A stretch of DNA of 64,000 nucleotides from an uncultured Pelagibacteraceae bacterium (GTDB lineage: Bacteria; Pseudomonadota; Alphaproteobacteria; Pelagibacterales; Pelagibacteraceae): NCBI GenBank assembly GCA_902545035.1, contig CACCEJ010000003.1, positions 1 to 64,000 on the forward strand. The letters are read 5' to 3'. Made by a program: the position numbers and the translations under genes. Each line of letters begins with the position of its first letter. The stretch's first letter is position 1. This document shows positions 29,211-41,835 of the stretch, piece by piece. The notes under the pieces were generated by a model, which worked only from the letters and a program-made list of their open reading frames with translations, searched no databases and was not told where the DNA came from.

Positions 29211-30770
29211 TTATTCCAATTCAATAGTACTTGGCGGTTTAGATGTTATATCATAAACAACTCTATTTATTCCTCTTATATTGTTTATAATTTGGTTAGA
29301 TACTGATTGCATAAAAGTTTTGTTAAATTGAAAAAAATCTGCAGTCATACCGTCTTCAGATGTGATTGCTCTCAGCAAACAAACGTATTCATATGTTCTA
29401 TTATCACCCATTACTCCTACCGTTTTTACTGGAAGTAAGGCAGCATATGCCTGCCATATTTTATCATACAAATTATTATCCTTTAACGATTTTATAAAAT
29501 AATTGTCTGCTTCTTTTAAAATTTTAATTTTTTCTTTAGATATATTTCCAGGCATTCTAATTGCAAGACCTGGTCCTGGAAATGGATGTCTAGAGATAAT
29601 CTCTTTATTCAATCCAATTTCTAATCCTAGCTTTCTAACTTCATCTTTAAAGAGATATTTTAGAGGTTCTACTAATTTAAGTTTCATTTTTTTTGGCAAA
29701 CCTCCAACATTGTGATGTGATTTGATTTTTGAAGTTTGGCTTCCAGTAACTGATTTGCTTTCGATTAAATCTGGATAGAGAGTTCCTTGAGCTAAAAATT
29801 TTACTTTTTTAATTTTTTTCGCATATTTTTCAAAGATTTTAATAAATAGATTTCCAATAATTTTTCTTTTTCTTTCTGGATCAGAAATATTTTTTAATTT
29901 TGCTAAAAATAAGTTTTCAGCATTAACATAAATTAAATTAATTTTAAATCGTTTCTTAAAAGTATTAATAACTTGTTTTTCCTCACCTTTTCTAAGTAAG
30001 CCTGTATTAACAAAAATACATGTCAATTTTTTTCCAATTGCATTTGACAACAATTTTGCAACCACACTACTGTCAACTCCGCCAGATAATGCACAAATGA
30101 CTTTTGAATTTCCAACAATTTCTCTTACCTCGTTAATTAATTTTTTTTTTTGATCACTAGCAGACCAATTTTTAGTTAATTTACATATAGAAAATATAAA
30201 ATTTCTAAGTATTATTTTTCCTTTATTGGTATGACTTACTTCTGGATGAAACTGAATTCCAAACATATTTTTTTTTTTATTTTCAATAATACACATTTTA
30301 GAATTTTTACTTTTTGCAATTACATTAAAATTTTTCGGTAATTTTGTTACTTGATCTGCATGACTCATCCAAACATTATTTTTTTTATTAGAAAAAAAAT
30401 TTTTCGTTAATTTGCTTTTTTTTATCTCTTTTACTTCAGCTAGCCCGAATTCTCTAAATTTAGAACTTTTTACTTTTCCGCCCATTACTTTTGAAATAAT
30501 TTGGTGCCCAAAACATATTCCTAATACAGGTATTTCAAGTTTTAGAAGATTAAAATTAAATTTTACTTTTTTATTTTCATAAACATTTAAAGGACCGCCT
30601 GACAAAACTATACCCTTGATGTTTTTGTCGAAGTTTTTACGTTTTTCTATTGATTTGTGGCTGATTATTTCACAATAGATGCCGAGTTCTCTTATTTTAC
30701 GTGCTATTAATTGTGTAAATTGAGAACCAAAGTCAACAATTAATATCTTATTAAGAGTGTCTTCAAGACG
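29211..30770 (-). CDS. guaA: GMP synthase (glutamine-hydrolyzing)
   Basis: [53 protein letters not shown]; start codon position uncertain (ORF extends to 30785). Confidence 0.95.
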   Translation of the reverse strand, partial: RLEDTLNKILIVDFGSQFTQLIARKIRELGIYCEIISHKSIEKRKNFDKNIKGIVLSGGPLNVYENKKVKFNFNLLKLEIPVLGICFGHQIISKVMGGKVKSSKFREFGLAEVKEIKKSKLTKNFFSNKKNNVWMSHADQVTKLPKNFNVIAKSKNSKMCIIENKKKNMFGIQFHPEVSHTNKGKIILRNFIFSICKLTKNWSASDQKKKLINEVREIVGNSKVICALSGGVDSSVVAKLLSNAIGKKLTCIFVNTGLLRKGEEKQVINTFKKRFKINLIYVNAENLFLAKLKNISDPERKRKIIGNLFIKIFEKYAKKIKKVKFLAQGTLYPDLIESKSVTGSQTSKIKSHHNVGGLPKKMKLKLVEPLKYLFKDEVRKLGLEIGLNKEIISRHPFPGPGLAIRMPGNISKEKIKILKEADNYFIKSLKDNNLYDKIWQAYAALLPVKTVGVMGDNRTYEYVCLLRAITSEDGMTADFFQFNKTFMQSVSNQIINNIRGINRVVYDITSKPPSTIELE

Positions 30771-31191
30771 CATCTTTTCTTTCAAAATCTTTTAAACGAC
30801 TTTCAATTGAAGGAATTTTTGAACACATTTTTACACAAATTTTTTTAAAATCTTTACTTAATTCATCAGCTTTTGAAAAATTCGATCTCTCTAATTCCAT
30901 GTCTATTAATAGGTACATTGCCTCTTCGTTTTTTGGATCTAAGAGCAAAGTAGTATTTATATTTTTTTCTTCTTGTCTTTTATCTTCTTCAATTTTGAAA
31001 ATCTTAGCTAAGTACAGATAAGACGGTGCATCCTTTGGGTTATAAACTATATTTCTATGAAACAAAAACTTTGATTCCTCATATTTTTTATTATCAAATA
31101 AATCTTTGGCTTCCATAAAATAATTATTCTTATCTGCTTTTGCTACTATACTGAATAAAAAGAGAGCTATAATTAAAATTAAATATTTCAT
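30763..31191 (-). CDS. exported TPR-like protein
   Basis: 142 aa; signal peptide; [43 protein letters not shown]. Confidence 0.7.
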   Translation of the reverse strand: MKYLILIIALFLFSIVAKADKNNYFMEAKDLFDNKKYEESKFLFHRNIVYNPKDAPSYLYLAKIFKIEEDKRQEEKNINTTLLLDPKNEEAMYLLIDMELERSNFSKADELSKDFKKICVKMCSKIPSIESRLKDFERKDAS

Positions 31192-31193
31192 AA

Positions 31194-32258
31194 TTATTTT
31201 TTTACTAGATCTATATTATGTACCATACTTTCATAAAAACCTGCTTTAGTAATTTTTACAAATTTTGGTTTTTTTCTTAAATCAATTACTTTCTTAGCCC
31301 CTAAATATCCCATGGAAGATTTTAAACCTCCAACTAAGTTATAAATAATTTTATCAACTCTACCTTTGTATTTAATATATCCCTCTACTCCTTCAGCCAC
31401 ATATTTTGACGTGTCTTTCTGTTTAGATTGAAAGTATCTATCTGCTGATCCTTTATTCATTGCGCCTATTGATCCCATGCCTCTAAAATATTTATACAAT
31501 TTACCACTTTTCTTTATTTTTTTGCCCGGAGCTTCATCAGTTCCTGCAAATAGTGATCCTATCATAACCGCATCCGCACCCGCTGCTAATGCTTTTGCAA
31601 TATCTCCAGAGAATTTTATACCGCCATCAGCAATCAATTTTATTTTTCCTTTCCCAATTCCCTTTTTAACATCTAAAATTGCACTCAATTGAGGAACTCC
31701 AATTCCTGCAACAAGTCTTGTTGTACAAATAGATCCAGGACCTATTCCAACTTTGATTATATCAACACCAAGTCTAACTAAAAATTTTGCAGCTTCAGCT
31801 GTGGCTATATTTCCCGCACAAATTGCTGTTCCCTTTGGTCTTATTTTTTTTATTTTGTTAATTATATTTCCAACTTTTTTTGTATGTCCATGTGCTGTAT
31901 CTACAACAATTATATCTATATTTTCTTTTAGTATTTTCTCTGCTCTTTTAAATTCTTTTTCACTTGCGCCAACTGCCGCTCCTACCAGGTATTTTTTCGA
32001 TTTTACTTTTCTTATTTCTTTAATTTGATCATTTATATTTAGATTTCTATGGATAATTCCTAAGCCGCCAGCTTTTGCAATAGCAATACTCATTGATGAC
32101 TCTGTTACGGTATCCATTGCAGATGATATAAGAGGTATTCTTATACTTAGGTTTTTTGTGAGATTTGTTGATGTATTGACTTCATTTGGTAAAATTTCAG
32201 AGTAATTTGGAGCTAAAGTAACATCATCAAATGTTAGAGCTTCTTTGATAGTATCCAT
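31194..32258 (-). CDS. guaB: IMP dehydrogenase lacking CBS (Bateman) domain
   Basis: 354 aa; [31 protein letters not shown]-like motif ([19 protein letters not shown]), RYFQSK; no segment corresponding to CBS pairs between [12 protein letters not shown] and [10 protein letters not shown]. Confidence 0.92.
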   Translation of the reverse strand: MDTIKEALTFDDVTLAPNYSEILPNEVNTSTNLTKNLSIRIPLISSAMDTVTESSMSIAIAKAGGLGIIHRNLNINDQIKEIRKVKSKKYLVGAAVGASEKEFKRAEKILKENIDIIVVDTAHGHTKKVGNIINKIKKIRPKGTAICAGNIATAEAAKFLVRLGVDIIKVGIGPGSICTTRLVAGIGVPQLSAILDVKKGIGKGKIKLIADGGIKFSGDIAKALAAGADAVMIGSLFAGTDEAPGKKIKKSGKLYKYFRGMGSIGAMNKGSADRYFQSKQKDTSKYVAEGVEGYIKYKGRVDKIIYNLVGGLKSSMGYLGAKKVIDLRKKPKFVKITKAGFYESMVHNIDLVKK

Positions 32259-32297
32259 GTCCTTATATAAATGATTCTTAAAAAAATAAAAGGCAAA

Positions 32298-32909
32298 CTA
32301 TCTTAAATTTCTACAAATTATAAAGTTTTCCTTTGAGTCTTTTCTACTAGAGGGAGGCTTAAAAATATCCACTTGGTTAAATGTTTTTTTACCAAGTGCG
32401 ACAATCTCGTTGAAAGATGCTCCCATAAAAAGTTTAGAAATAAAAGTTCCTTTCTTATTAAGTAATTCAACAGCAAAATTCATTGCTTCTATGCATAATT
32501 CACCAGTTACAAGGGAATCAACACTTTTGTTTCCTGTGGTATTTACAGCCATATCAGAAATTATGAGATCTACTTTTTTTCCAAAATAATTTTGTATTTT
32601 TATTTTTTGATCATCTTCTGTAAAGTCTCCCTTTATGTGAAATAAATTTTTAATTGGTTCTATATCTTTCAAATCTATTGAAATAATTTTAGAACTTTTA
32701 AAATTTCTTGATATATACTGTGACCAGCTTCCAGGGGCAGCACCTAAATCAACTACCAGAGCATTATTTTTTATTAGTTTAAATTTTTCATTAATTTCTT
32801 GTAATTTATAAACAGCTCTTGATCTATATCCCTCTAATTTTGATTTTTTTACGTAAATATCTCTTTTTTGTTTGATAATCCAATTTTTAGAAAATTTATT
32901 TTTTTTCAA
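32298..32909 (-). CDS. rlmE: 23S rRNA 2'-O-ribose methyltransferase RlmE
   Basis: 203 aa; GYRSRAVYKLQEINEKF, VVDLGAAPGSWSQY, DLIISDMAVNTTGNKSVD. Confidence 0.93.
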   Translation of the reverse strand: MKKNKFSKNWIIKQKRDIYVKKSKLEGYRSRAVYKLQEINEKFKLIKNNALVVDLGAAPGSWSQYISRNFKSSKIISIDLKDIEPIKNLFHIKGDFTEDDQKIKIQNYFGKKVDLIISDMAVNTTGNKSVDSLVTGELCIEAMNFAVELLNKKGTFISKLFMGASFNEIVALGKKTFNQVDIFKPPSSRKDSKENFIICRNLR

Positions 32910-33809
32910 TTAGTTCCCAAATCTCAATGATTTTTCAATTATATCACCATCTAATGTCTTAATTTTAGAAATATAATTTTTATCATTTCTAATATTATCA
33001 TTATTCTTTCCAGCTAAATGAATAATTCCTATTTCATGATTTGGTAAATATGGCTCAACAAAAGTATTTTGTTTTTTGTCAAATTTTATTGCCTCAATAA
33101 GTGTCCAATTGCAATACGCTGGTAAAATTTCAACATCCAAATTATCTGAATAAATAGTTATGTTCATTGCTATTTGCTCAGAACCCCAAATCTTTCCTGA
33201 AGACAATGCTTTTTTCAAATTTTTTTGCCAAACTTCCCAGTGTGGTGCATTTTCTTCTAAAGAAAATAATCCAATATTTAAATGGGGTTTAAGTGCTACT
33301 TCTCTTGAAATTTTCTCCGAAAATCCAGATGATTTAGCATGCTTATAATTTTGTGATTTTATTCTTGCTAAACTTCCTATAAACCATTCTGCTCTTAAAA
33401 CTCTTCCATATGACCTGTCGGCGGATGTAGCTATTGCTAATTTTTTATTTTCGCAACCTCTTAAGTAAAGATCAATTGCGTACCATGAATTAACCCAAGC
33501 ATCTGCATCAATCCATAAATATTTTTTATATCCTGGAAAATATTTAGGTAAAAATGCTCTTGATACCTGACTTTTTAACCACTCTCTTCCTTTAACCTTA
33601 AAATCAGAAACTTCTATATCCCACTCTGCCTTTTTGATTTTACATACTTTTTTTTCTAAAACTTTTATCTGATCTTCGGTCAATCCAGCATCCATTATGC
33701 ATATATCTATCTCTTTACTTTGTTCAAATCTGTTTATTGAGTCTATTAATTCGTTTAAAAGATTAAAATAATTTGAATCTGCTAACGAAATTATTGTGTT
33801 TTTTTTCAT
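32910..33809 (-). CDS. glycosyltransferase (GT8-like)
   Basis: 299 aa; KKYLWIDADAWVNSWYAIDLYLRG, DxD motif. Confidence 0.7.
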   Translation of the reverse strand: MKKNTIISLADSNYFNLLNELIDSINRFEQSKEIDICIMDAGLTEDQIKVLEKKVCKIKKAEWDIEVSDFKVKGREWLKSQVSRAFLPKYFPGYKKYLWIDADAWVNSWYAIDLYLRGCENKKLAIATSADRSYGRVLRAEWFIGSLARIKSQNYKHAKSSGFSEKISREVALKPHLNIGLFSLEENAPHWEVWQKNLKKALSSGKIWGSEQIAMNITIYSDNLDVEILPAYCNWTLIEAIKFDKKQNTFVEPYLPNHEIGIIHLAGKNNDNIRNDKNYISKIKTLDGDIIEKSLRFGN

Positions 33810-34625
33810 TTATAATACATCTTCATGATGATCAGTATCATTTGTGATGATTTTCTCATTTTTTTTGATCATAAGATAATGCATTGAACTTACCGGTACC
33901 ATTAACATGTATATTAATCCTGAAATAACTATTGCATTAAAAGTATAAACGAGAATTAAACCAAAATATAAGATTATTCCAAATAGCAAAAATATTGATG
34001 CACTTCTTGGTACAACAATTTTTTTAAATGAATAAGTTGGTATTTTGCTTATTAATAGTATTGAAACAAAAATAAACATAATTGGTACTACTAATTGGTA
34101 ATTCAAATTTAAAAACTTAAATTCGCTTATACTTAAAATTAATGGCATTAAAACTAGAATTCCACCAGCTGGGGAAGGGATACCTTCAAAAAAATTATCT
34201 TTCCAAGAACTTTCTTCGTTTGATGAAACATTAAATCTTGCGAGTCTAAGTGCTACACAAACTACATAAATCAATGAAATCAACCAGCCTACTCTACCTG
34301 TTTCGGATAGAGCCCAAAAATACATTATAAATGCTGGTGCAACACCAAAACTTATCACATCAGTTAAGGAGTCTAGTTCTTTACCTACTTTAGAGGTACC
34401 TTTAATCAATCTTGCAATTCTTCCATCTAGCCCATCAATTATTGCAGCAACTATTACAGCAATAATTGATAACTCGAATTTACCATCAAATGCAAATTTG
34501 ATGGAAGTTAGTCCAATACATACACCAATTAGTGTAAGAATGTTTGGTAAAATTACTCTAGTTTTTTTATTCGAAACTAATTTAATATTTTTATCTTGTA
34601 ACTTCATTAGATTATTTTTTTGCAA
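33810..34625 (-). CDS. pssA: CDP-diacylglycerol--serine O-phosphatidyltransferase
   Basis: 271 aa; DGLDGRIARLIKGTSKVGKELDSLTDVISFGVAP, CDP-alcohol phosphatidyltransferase motif. Confidence 0.95.
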   Translation of the reverse strand: MQKNNLMKLQDKNIKLVSNKKTRVILPNILTLIGVCIGLTSIKFAFDGKFELSIIAVIVAAIIDGLDGRIARLIKGTSKVGKELDSLTDVISFGVAPAFIMYFWALSETGRVGWLISLIYVVCVALRLARFNVSSNEESSWKDNFFEGIPSPAGGILVLMPLILSISEFKFLNLNYQLVVPIMFIFVSILLISKIPTYSFKKIVVPRSASIFLLFGIILYFGLILVYTFNAIVISGLIYMLMVPVSSMHYLMIKKNEKIITNDTDHHEDVL

Positions 34626-35256
34626 TAAGAGTTTCGCCAGCTATAGTCTTTTGATCAACCTTTACTAAGGGAGAGTAATTTTCAAAATACATATCTGCCC
34701 TACTTCCAAATCTAATCATTCCTATTCTTGAACCTTGCTCTAGTAGTTCATCTTTAGAAACTTCAGTAACTATTCTTCTCGCTACCAATCCGGCTATTTG
34801 GACTACAATAATTTCTTCTCCGTTGGAATTTTTAATTCTATAATAATTTCTCTCATTATCTTCACTTGCTTTATCTAATGATGCATTGAAAAATTTTCCA
34901 GGTTTGTAAAGTATTTCTGATATTGCTCCAGAACAAGGAGATCTATTTACATGACAGTCAAATACGTCCATAAATATACTTACCTTTTTCATCTTTTTAT
35001 TTTCTAAGCCAAGTTCTTTTGGACCATTTGTGTCCATCACCTGCAACACAACGCCATCTGCTGGACTTGTAAGATAATTATCATCTCCAATAGATGTTCT
35101 TTCAGGATCTCTAAAAAAATAGTAACACCAAATCGTTAATATCAAACCGACAAAACCAAAAAAACCATTTATCAAATAAAGAATTACAGTTGCAATTGCA
35201 AAAATAACAATAAACTTGTATCCTTCATTGTGTAATTTTGGAAAAATTTTACTCAT
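34612..35256 (-). CDS. psd: phosphatidylserine decarboxylase (short form)
   Basis: 214 aa; FFRDPERT, SPADGVVLQV, FMDVFDCHVNRSP, GMIRFGSRADMY. Confidence 0.93.
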   Translation of the reverse strand: MSKIFPKLHNEGYKFIVIFAIATVILYLINGFFGFVGLILTIWCYYFFRDPERTSIGDDNYLTSPADGVVLQVMDTNGPKELGLENKKMKKVSIFMDVFDCHVNRSPCSGAISEILYKPGKFFNASLDKASEDNERNYYRIKNSNGEEIIVVQIAGLVARRIVTEVSKDELLEQGSRIGMIRFGSRADMYFENYSPLVKVDQKTIAGETLIAKK

Positions 35257-35334
35257 AACAATCCTATAAACAATAAATTTGGATTAATATGTATACAAAA
35301 AGAATAAATTCAACTATTAAGATATATCTAAAAA

Positions 35335-36549
35335 ATGAGTAAAATTAAGGTTAAAAACCCCATTGTAGAGTTAGATGGTGACGAAATGACTAGAGTTATA
35401 TGGGACTTCATAAAAAATAAACTAATCTTAACCTACATAGATCTTAAGATCGAATACTACGATTTAGGGATGGAAAGTAGAGATAAGACTGATGATAAAA
35501 TTACTATAGAGTGTGCTAATGCCATTAAAAAGAATGGAGTGGGCATCAAATGTGCAACTATTACTCCAGATGAAGCAAGGGTGAAAGAGTTTAACCTAAA
35601 AAAAATGTGGAGATCTCCTAATGGTACAATAAGAAATATTATTGGTGGTACCGTTTTTAGAGAACCCATAATTTGTAAAAATATTCCAAAGCTTGTACCC
35701 TCTTGGACAGATCCACTAATTATAGGCAGACACGCATTTGGTGACCAATACAGAGCAACAGACTTTACAGTTCCGGGAAAAGGCAAGCTAGAAATAAAAT
35801 GGACTGCCGAAGATGGAAATGATGAGAGAAAATATGAGGTATTTAACTTTCCTGGTCCTGGAATTGCTTTATCAATGTATAACTTAGATAAATCTATAGA
35901 GGATTTTGCAAGATCATGCTTTAATTACGGGTTAATTAAGAAGTGGCCTGTGTACCTATCAACAAAAAATACAATTTTAAAAAGATACGACGGAAGATTT
36001 AAAGATATTTTCCAAGAAGTTTTTGAAAAAGAATTCAAAGAAAAATTTGAACAAAATAAAATCATTTATGAACATAGATTGATAGATGATATGGTTGCAT
36101 GTGCAATGAAATGGCATGGTAAATATATTTGGGCATGCAAAAATTATGATGGAGATGTTCAATCAGATACAGTTGCTCAAGGATATGGTTCTTTAGGTTT
36201 GATGACAAGTGTACTCCTCGCACCAGATGGAAAAACTATGGAAGCAGAAGCTGCACATGGTACAGTAACAAGACATTTTAGAATGCATCAACAAGGAAAA
36301 GAAACTTCAACAAATCCTATTGCTTCGATTTTTGCATGGACAAGGGGCTTGGCTCATAGAGGAAAGCTTGATGGAAACGAGGAATTAATTAAATTTGCTG
36401 AAACACTTGAAAAGGTATGTGTTGATTGTGTTGAAGAAGGTTCAATGACTAAAGACTTAGCTATATTAATAGGACCTTCAACTAAGTATCTTACAACTAA
36501 TCAATTTTTAGATACTTTAGATGGAAAATTGAAACAGAAATTAAATTAA
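35335..36549 (+). CDS. icd: NADP-dependent isocitrate dehydrogenase
   Basis: 404 aa; [51 protein letters not shown]. Confidence 0.96.
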   Translation: MSKIKVKNPIVELDGDEMTRVIWDFIKNKLILTYIDLKIEYYDLGMESRDKTDDKITIECANAIKKNGVGIKCATITPDEARVKEFNLKKMWRSPNGTIRNIIGGTVFREPIICKNIPKLVPSWTDPLIIGRHAFGDQYRATDFTVPGKGKLEIKWTAEDGNDERKYEVFNFPGPGIALSMYNLDKSIEDFARSCFNYGLIKKWPVYLSTKNTILKRYDGRFKDIFQEVFEKEFKEKFEQNKIIYEHRLIDDMVACAMKWHGKYIWACKNYDGDVQSDTVAQGYGSLGLMTSVLLAPDGKTMEAEAAHGTVTRHFRMHQQGKETSTNPIASIFAWTRGLAHRGKLDGNEELIKFAETLEKVCVDCVEEGSMTKDLAILIGPSTKYLTTNQFLDTLDGKLKQKLN

Positions 36550-39204
36550 AGACTTAATCTTTTCAAAAGCTTCATCAATTTTATCTTTAAATTGACCACC
36601 AGCTTGTGCAAAATCTTTTCTTCCACCTCCTCCTTTTCCACCAATGATCTCAGAGCCTGATTTTGCAAATACAACAGCATCATATTTATCAATTAGTTCT
36701 TCAGTAACCCCTACTGCAAGACCTACTTTATCTTCAAAACTTGCAAAGACTATGATTATACCACTCTGTATGTCTTTTTTCCCTACATCAACCAATTTCC
36801 TAAGTTCTTTGGGTGGAAGATCTTCAACTTTTTGAAATCTTACATTTACATTATTAATTTTATCATCGTGAATTTTATTTTTTGAATTATCTTTAAGAAT
36901 TGAGGTAAATTTTAAAAGTTCTAGTTGTTTAGATAAATCTTTAATCAAACTTTTATTATGATCATTTTCTAAGTTTGGTTTTCCTCCTAATCTAATTATT
37001 TGTTTTGACAAATTATTAATCATTTCCTCATCTTTTTGTACTGACAAATCAGATAATTTTTCTTTATTTTTTAAAAATTCATTTAATTGATTTTCTCTTA
37101 GAGCTTCAACTCTTCTTACACCTGCTGCAATTGACGATTGGCTTATTATTTTAAATCGTCCTATATCGCCAGTATTTCTAACATGTGTTCCTCCACAAAG
37201 TTCTGTAGAAAAATATTTTTCTTTTTCATCTCCCATAGATAAAACTCTTACCTCTTCACCATATTTCTCTCCAAAAAGTGCAAGTGCACCGTTGTCGACT
37301 GCTTCTTTAGGGGTCATTATCCTTGTTTTTACATCAGATTTTTTTTCAACCATTGAATTTACATAAGTTTCGATTTTTTCTATTTCTTGTTCTGTAATTG
37401 GCTTCATGTGGCTAAAATCAAATCGTAATCTATCAGGAGCGACTAAAGATCCTTTTTGAGTGACATGAGTACCTAACACTCTTCTTAAAGACTCATGTAA
37501 AAGATGAGTTGCAGAGTGATATGCTCTTATATTATTCCGTCTTTCAACGTCAATTTTCATTTCCACATGATCTTTAATCTTGATTTTACCTGATTTAACT
37601 TTTCCATAGTGTACAAACAGATCTCCTAATTTCTTTTGTACATCTGATATTTCAAACTTAAAGTTTCCTGTAATTATTTGTCCAGTATCTCCAACTTGTC
37701 CACCTGACTCTCCATAAAAAGGAGTTTGGTTTACAATAATCATTCCTTCATCATTTTCATTAAGTTGGTCTACTTCTTTATTATCCTTTAATAATGCTAG
37801 GATAATACCTTCTGCTCGATCAGTCTCATATCCTAAAAATTCTGAGGCACCTAATTTATCCTTGATTGAAAACCAAATATCATCAACAGCACTATCTCCT
37901 GAGCCCTTCCAGTTTTTCTTTGCAAGTTCTTTGCTTTCCTCCATTAAACTTTGAAATTTCTCACTATCTATTTTTAAAGATTTATTTTTTAGAATGTCTT
38001 GTGTTAGATCTAAAGGGAAACCATAGGTATCATAAAGCTTAAAAGCTACTTCTCCGGGTAATACTTTATCTATTTTTGTTATTTCATCATTTAAAATATT
38101 TATACCTCTATCTAATAAAACTAAAAATTTTTCCTCTTCCATTCTTAGTGTCTCTTTTATTAAGGACTCTGCTCTCTCAATCTCTGAGTAATTGTCTTTC
38201 ATTTCATCTTTAAGAGTTTTAAATATATTAAAAAATATTGGCTCTTTAGAACCAAGTAAATGAGAGTGTCTCATTCCTCTTCTCATTATTCTCCTTAATA
38301 CATAGCCCCTCCCTTCATTTGATGGCAAAACTCCCTCAGCAATTAAAAATGAGCTAGCACGTAAATGATCTGCTATCACTCTAAAACTTGCTAGATTTTC
38401 TTTATTAGGATTAACTTTTAAAATTTCCGCTGTAGAATTTATTATTTTTTTAAAATGATCTGTTTCATAGTTGTCATGGGTACCTTGCAGTAATGCAGCA
38501 ATTCTCTCAAGACCCATACCTGTATCAACTGACGGCTTTGGTAGATTTATTCTTTTATCTTTTGAAATTTGTTCGAATTGCATAAAAACTAAATTCCAGA
38601 TTTCTATATATCTATTGCCATCTTCATTTTTCGTTCCAGGCAACCCACCATCAAGATGATCTCCGTGATCATAGAATATTTCAGAACATGGACCACAAGG
38701 TCCAGTTTCGCCCATAGACCAAAAATTATCTGATGTTGCGATCCTGATAATTTTATTATCACTTAAACCAGCAATTTTTTTCCAATAATTAAAGGCTTCG
38801 TCATCATCATGATAAACAGTTACATAAAGCCTATCTTTGTTTAATCCAAATTCTTTTGTTATTAAATTCCAAGCAAGTTCAACAGCTCTTTCTTTAAAGT
38901 AATCTCCAAAAGAAAAGTTTCCAAGCATTTCGAAAAATGTATGGTGTCTTGGAGTATAACCAACATTTTCTAAATCATTATGCTTTCCGCCAGCTCTTAC
39001 ACATTTTTGAGATGTTGTGGCTCTTTGATAATCTCTTTTCTCTAGACCAGTAAATACATTTTTAAATTGTACCATCCCAGAGTTGGCAAACATTAATGTT
39101 GGATCGTTATTTGGAACTAAATTGCTAGACTCTACAATTTTATGGTCATTTTTTTCAAAATATTTTAAGAATGCAGATCTTATTTCATTTAATGTTTTAG
39201 CCAT
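36541..39204 (-). CDS. alaS: alanyl-tRNA synthetase
   Basis: 887 aa; [49 protein letters not shown]. Confidence 0.97.
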   Translation of the reverse strand: MAKTLNEIRSAFLKYFEKNDHKIVESSNLVPNNDPTLMFANSGMVQFKNVFTGLEKRDYQRATTSQKCVRAGGKHNDLENVGYTPRHHTFFEMLGNFSFGDYFKERAVELAWNLITKEFGLNKDRLYVTVYHDDDEAFNYWKKIAGLSDNKIIRIATSDNFWSMGETGPCGPCSEIFYDHGDHLDGGLPGTKNEDGNRYIEIWNLVFMQFEQISKDKRINLPKPSVDTGMGLERIAALLQGTHDNYETDHFKKIINSTAEILKVNPNKENLASFRVIADHLRASSFLIAEGVLPSNEGRGYVLRRIMRRGMRHSHLLGSKEPIFFNIFKTLKDEMKDNYSEIERAESLIKETLRMEEEKFLVLLDRGINILNDEITKIDKVLPGEVAFKLYDTYGFPLDLTQDILKNKSLKIDSEKFQSLMEESKELAKKNWKGSGDSAVDDIWFSIKDKLGASEFLGYETDRAEGIILALLKDNKEVDQLNENDEGMIIVNQTPFYGESGGQVGDTGQIITGNFKFEISDVQKKLGDLFVHYGKVKSGKIKIKDHVEMKIDVERRNNIRAYHSATHLLHESLRRVLGTHVTQKGSLVAPDRLRFDFSHMKPITEQEIEKIETYVNSMVEKKSDVKTRIMTPKEAVDNGALALFGEKYGEEVRVLSMGDEKEKYFSTELCGGTHVRNTGDIGRFKIISQSSIAAGVRRVEALRENQLNEFLKNKEKLSDLSVQKDEEMINNLSKQIIRLGGKPNLENDHNKSLIKDLSKQLELLKFTSILKDNSKNKIHDDKINNVNVRFQKVEDLPPKELRKLVDVGKKDIQSGIIIVFASFEDKVGLAVGVTEELIDKYDAVVFAKSGSEIIGGKGGGGRKDFAQAGGQFKDKIDEAFEKIKSLI

Positions 39205-39253
39205 ATTTAATCAAAATACAGCATTTTATTATGATGTCTACACTTCTGAAGGG

Positions 39254-39283
39254 AAAAAAGGCGCCCAATTGAGCGCCTTTTTT
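39254..39283 (-). terminator. rho-independent terminator after recA
   Basis: AAAAAAGGCGC-ccaattga-GCGCCTTTTTT. Confidence 0.85.
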
Positions 39284-39303
39284 TAATAACTAAAAGTTAT
39301 CTG

Positions 39304-40428
39304 CTAATTTTTTTTAGTAGGAACTTCTTCCTCTTTTTTCTGAGCTTCAACCTTCTCCTCACTCAAAGGATTTCCTTCTATTTTTTTTGATATAACACCA
39401 GCTTTTTCTCTGATAGCCATTTCAATCTCAGCTGCAGCTTTTGGATTTTGCTCAAGGTAAAGTTTAGCATTCTCTCTACCTTGACCAATTTTCTCACCTT
39501 TATATGCGTACCAAGCACCTGATTTTTCGACAATCTCTGCTTTGGCACCAAGGTCGATTAGTTCCCCTACTTTACTAATTCCTTTTCCATACATTAAATC
39601 GAATTCAACAACTTTAAATGGTGGAGCAACTTTATTTTTTACAACCTTAACTCTCGTTGTATTTCCAATAATTTGTTCTTTATCTTTGATTGCTCCAATT
39701 CTTCTAATATCCATTCTAACTGAAGAATAGAATTTCAGAGAGTTTCCACCAGATGTTGTTTCTGGACTTCCAAACATAACTCCAATTTTCATTCTAATTT
39801 GGTTAATGAAAATAACCATTGTGTTAGTTCTTGAAATTGAACCTGTTAATTTTCTAAGAGCTTGAGACATTAGTCTTGCTTGAAGACCAACATGATGATC
39901 TCCCATATCACCTTCTATTTCAGCCCTAGGAGTTAAAGCAGCTACAGAATCTACTACAAGTACCGACATCGAACCAGATTTAATTAGAGTATCTGTTATT
40001 TCTAAAGCTTGCTCGCCTGTATCTGGTTGAGAAATAAGTAATTCTTCAGTATTAACACCTAACTTCTTTGCATAAACTGGGTCTAGTGCATGCTCTGCAT
40101 CAACAAATCCACAAATTCCACCAGCCTTTTGTGCCTCAGCAACTACTTGTAAAGCTAAAGTAGTTTTTCCAGATGACTCTGGTCCATAAATTTCAATAAT
40201 TCTTCCCTTTGGTAGTCCACCTATTCCAAGTGCTAGATCAAGACTTAAAGACCCAGTTGAAATAGACTCAACATCCATAGCTTTTTGTTCGCCAAGCTTC
40301 ATTACAGATCCTTTTCCAAAGCTATCTATAATTTGGCTAATTGCTGCGTCTAATGCTTTATTTTTTTCTTTATTTTCCAATTCTTTATCTTTAGCGGTTT
40401 TAACCACTTTTAAGTTATTTTTAGTCAT
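39304..40428 (-). CDS. recA: recombinase RecA
   Basis: 374 aa; [42 protein letters not shown]. Confidence 0.98.
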   Translation of the reverse strand: MTKNNLKVVKTAKDKELENKEKNKALDAAISQIIDSFGKGSVMKLGEQKAMDVESISTGSLSLDLALGIGGLPKGRIIEIYGPESSGKTTLALQVVAEAQKAGGICGFVDAEHALDPVYAKKLGVNTEELLISQPDTGEQALEITDTLIKSGSMSVLVVDSVAALTPRAEIEGDMGDHHVGLQARLMSQALRKLTGSISRTNTMVIFINQIRMKIGVMFGSPETTSGGNSLKFYSSVRMDIRRIGAIKDKEQIIGNTTRVKVVKNKVAPPFKVVEFDLMYGKGISKVGELIDLGAKAEIVEKSGAWYAYKGEKIGQGRENAKLYLEQNPKAAAEIEMAIREKAGVISKKIEGNPLSEEKVEAQKKEEEVPTKKN

Positions 40429-40478
40429 TTTTTGCCTCTTTTTTTACGTTTTTAAACATTCGAATCATGAAAATAAAT

Positions 40479-40493
40479 GTACACATTTTGTTC
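40479..40493 (-). promoter_or_regulatory. putative LexA (SOS) box upstream of recA
   Basis: On the minus strand GAAC-AAAATGT-GTAC (plus strand GTAC-N7-GTTC): one mismatch to the alphaproteobacterial GTTC-N7-GTTC / GAAC-N7-GAAC box; about 51 bp upstream of recA. Confidence 0.65.
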
Positions 40494-40536
40494 TCATTAG
40501 CAATATTTTTTTAATATTGCGTTTAAAAGTGTTTAT

Positions 40537-41835
40537 TTATCTAAGTTTTAAGTAGTCGCTATTTAATAAGCCTGCTGACTTTAGCAATCTGTATTGGGCT
40601 AATAAGTAATTTCTTTCAGCTTCTGCAAGATTTATTTTAGCATTTATCAAATTGGATCTAGATTGAAGTACATCAAATGTTGATCTGTTCAAACCGCTCT
40701 CATATTCAAAACTAATTCCTTCATTTGCAATTTCTGCAGCTTTAACTTGTGATTGAACAGCTCTTAAAAGGCTTTTAGATGACTCTAAAGTTGACCAAGC
40801 AGCAGTGACACCTTGGGTGTTGTTTCTAAAAGCATTTTCAAGAAGTAATTTTTTCATCCCTTTAACTTGAAGATTTTTATTTACATTAGACTTATTCTTT
40901 CCCCCAAATTGAAAAGGCCAGCTCACTGTTGCTTGCAAAACATCTTTTTCTCTTTCATCATATGTTGCACTCAGGTCATCTGTATACGATCTCTCGAGTG
41001 AAAGTTTAGCCGTTGGTGATAAATCTGATCTTGCTATTTTTACATCTAATTCAGACTGTCCGTATTCTATTTCAGCAATAATAAGATCAGGACTTTTTTG
41101 TTCAGATATTTTTTTTGCTTCAACTAAACTTGATGGTATAGGAACTTCTGAATTATAGATTTTTTTTAGTTTTTCATCAGTATTGATTGGCCCTATTATA
41201 TTTTCATACGCTAACTTGCTAGTAATAATATTATTTTGAGCTCCTATGTAACCTGCTTGAGCTCCTGATAAAGAAGATTGGGATTGTGCTAAGTCTGTAG
41301 CAGTAATTTGAGCTCTGGATAATCTCGCATTGTCTATTTCAAATTGTCTTTGAAGTAAATTTACATTTTCTTGATTTATACTTAATTTTTCATAAGCTAG
41401 TATTAAACCAGTATATGCTTCAATTGCTTTCATAAAAACATCTTGTTCTTTCTTGATAAGTTTTGCTTCAGAAAGGTTCAGTCCTAATTTACTTTTTTCA
41501 TACTTGGTACTTCTCGCACTACCATCAATCAAAGTTTGTTCCAATTTTACGGATGAAGTCATCGTATCTGTATCAGTGATCGAAGCATCGGCTCCACTTT
41601 GATTTGTAAGTTCATTGGTATTTTCAAAATTTTTTGTTCCAGACAGTGTTAAAGTTGGAAAAAAATCACTTTTCGAAATATTTAATACTTCCCTTTGGAC
41701 TTCTAAATTTTTTCGCTCAGCTTTTAGCTCTAAATTATTTTGAAAAGTAATTTTTAATGCATCTGTTAAAGATGCAGCACTTGCTGTAAATGTATGAGAA
41801 AATAGAAAGAGTATTGTTAGTAATATTTTTTTCAT
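40537..41835 (-). CDS. tolC: TolC family outer membrane efflux protein
   Basis: 432 aa; signal peptide; ALKITFQNNLELKAERKNLEVQRE, KINLAEAERNYLLAQYRLLKSAG. Confidence 0.88.
   Translation of the reverse strand: MKKILLTILFLFSHTFTASAASLTDALKITFQNNLELKAERKNLEVQREVLNISKSDFFPTLTLSGTKNFENTNELTNQSGADASITDTDTMTSSVKLEQTLIDGSARSTKYEKSKLGLNLSEAKLIKKEQDVFMKAIEAYTGLILAYEKLSINQENVNLLQRQFEIDNARLSRAQITATDLAQSQSSLSGAQAGYIGAQNNIITSKLAYENIIGPINTDEKLKKIYNSEVPIPSSLVEAKKISEQKSPDLIIAEIEYGQSELDVKIARSDLSPTAKLSLERSYTDDLSATYDEREKDVLQATVSWPFQFGGKNKSNVNKNLQVKGMKKLLLENAFRNNTQGVTAAWSTLESSKSLLRAVQSQVKAAEIANEGISFEYESGLNRSTFDVLQSRSNLINAKINLAEAERNYLLAQYRLLKSAGLLNSDYLKLR

Noticed and set aside
31477-32028. Plus-strand ORFs opposite guaB
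   Set aside because: Antisense shadow ORFs of a conserved gene.
35457-36162. Minus-strand ORFs opposite icd
   Set aside because: Antisense to conserved icd.
39083-39286. 67-aa plus-strand ORF overlapping the alaS start
   Set aside because: Mostly antisense to alaS and runs through the recA terminator hairpin.
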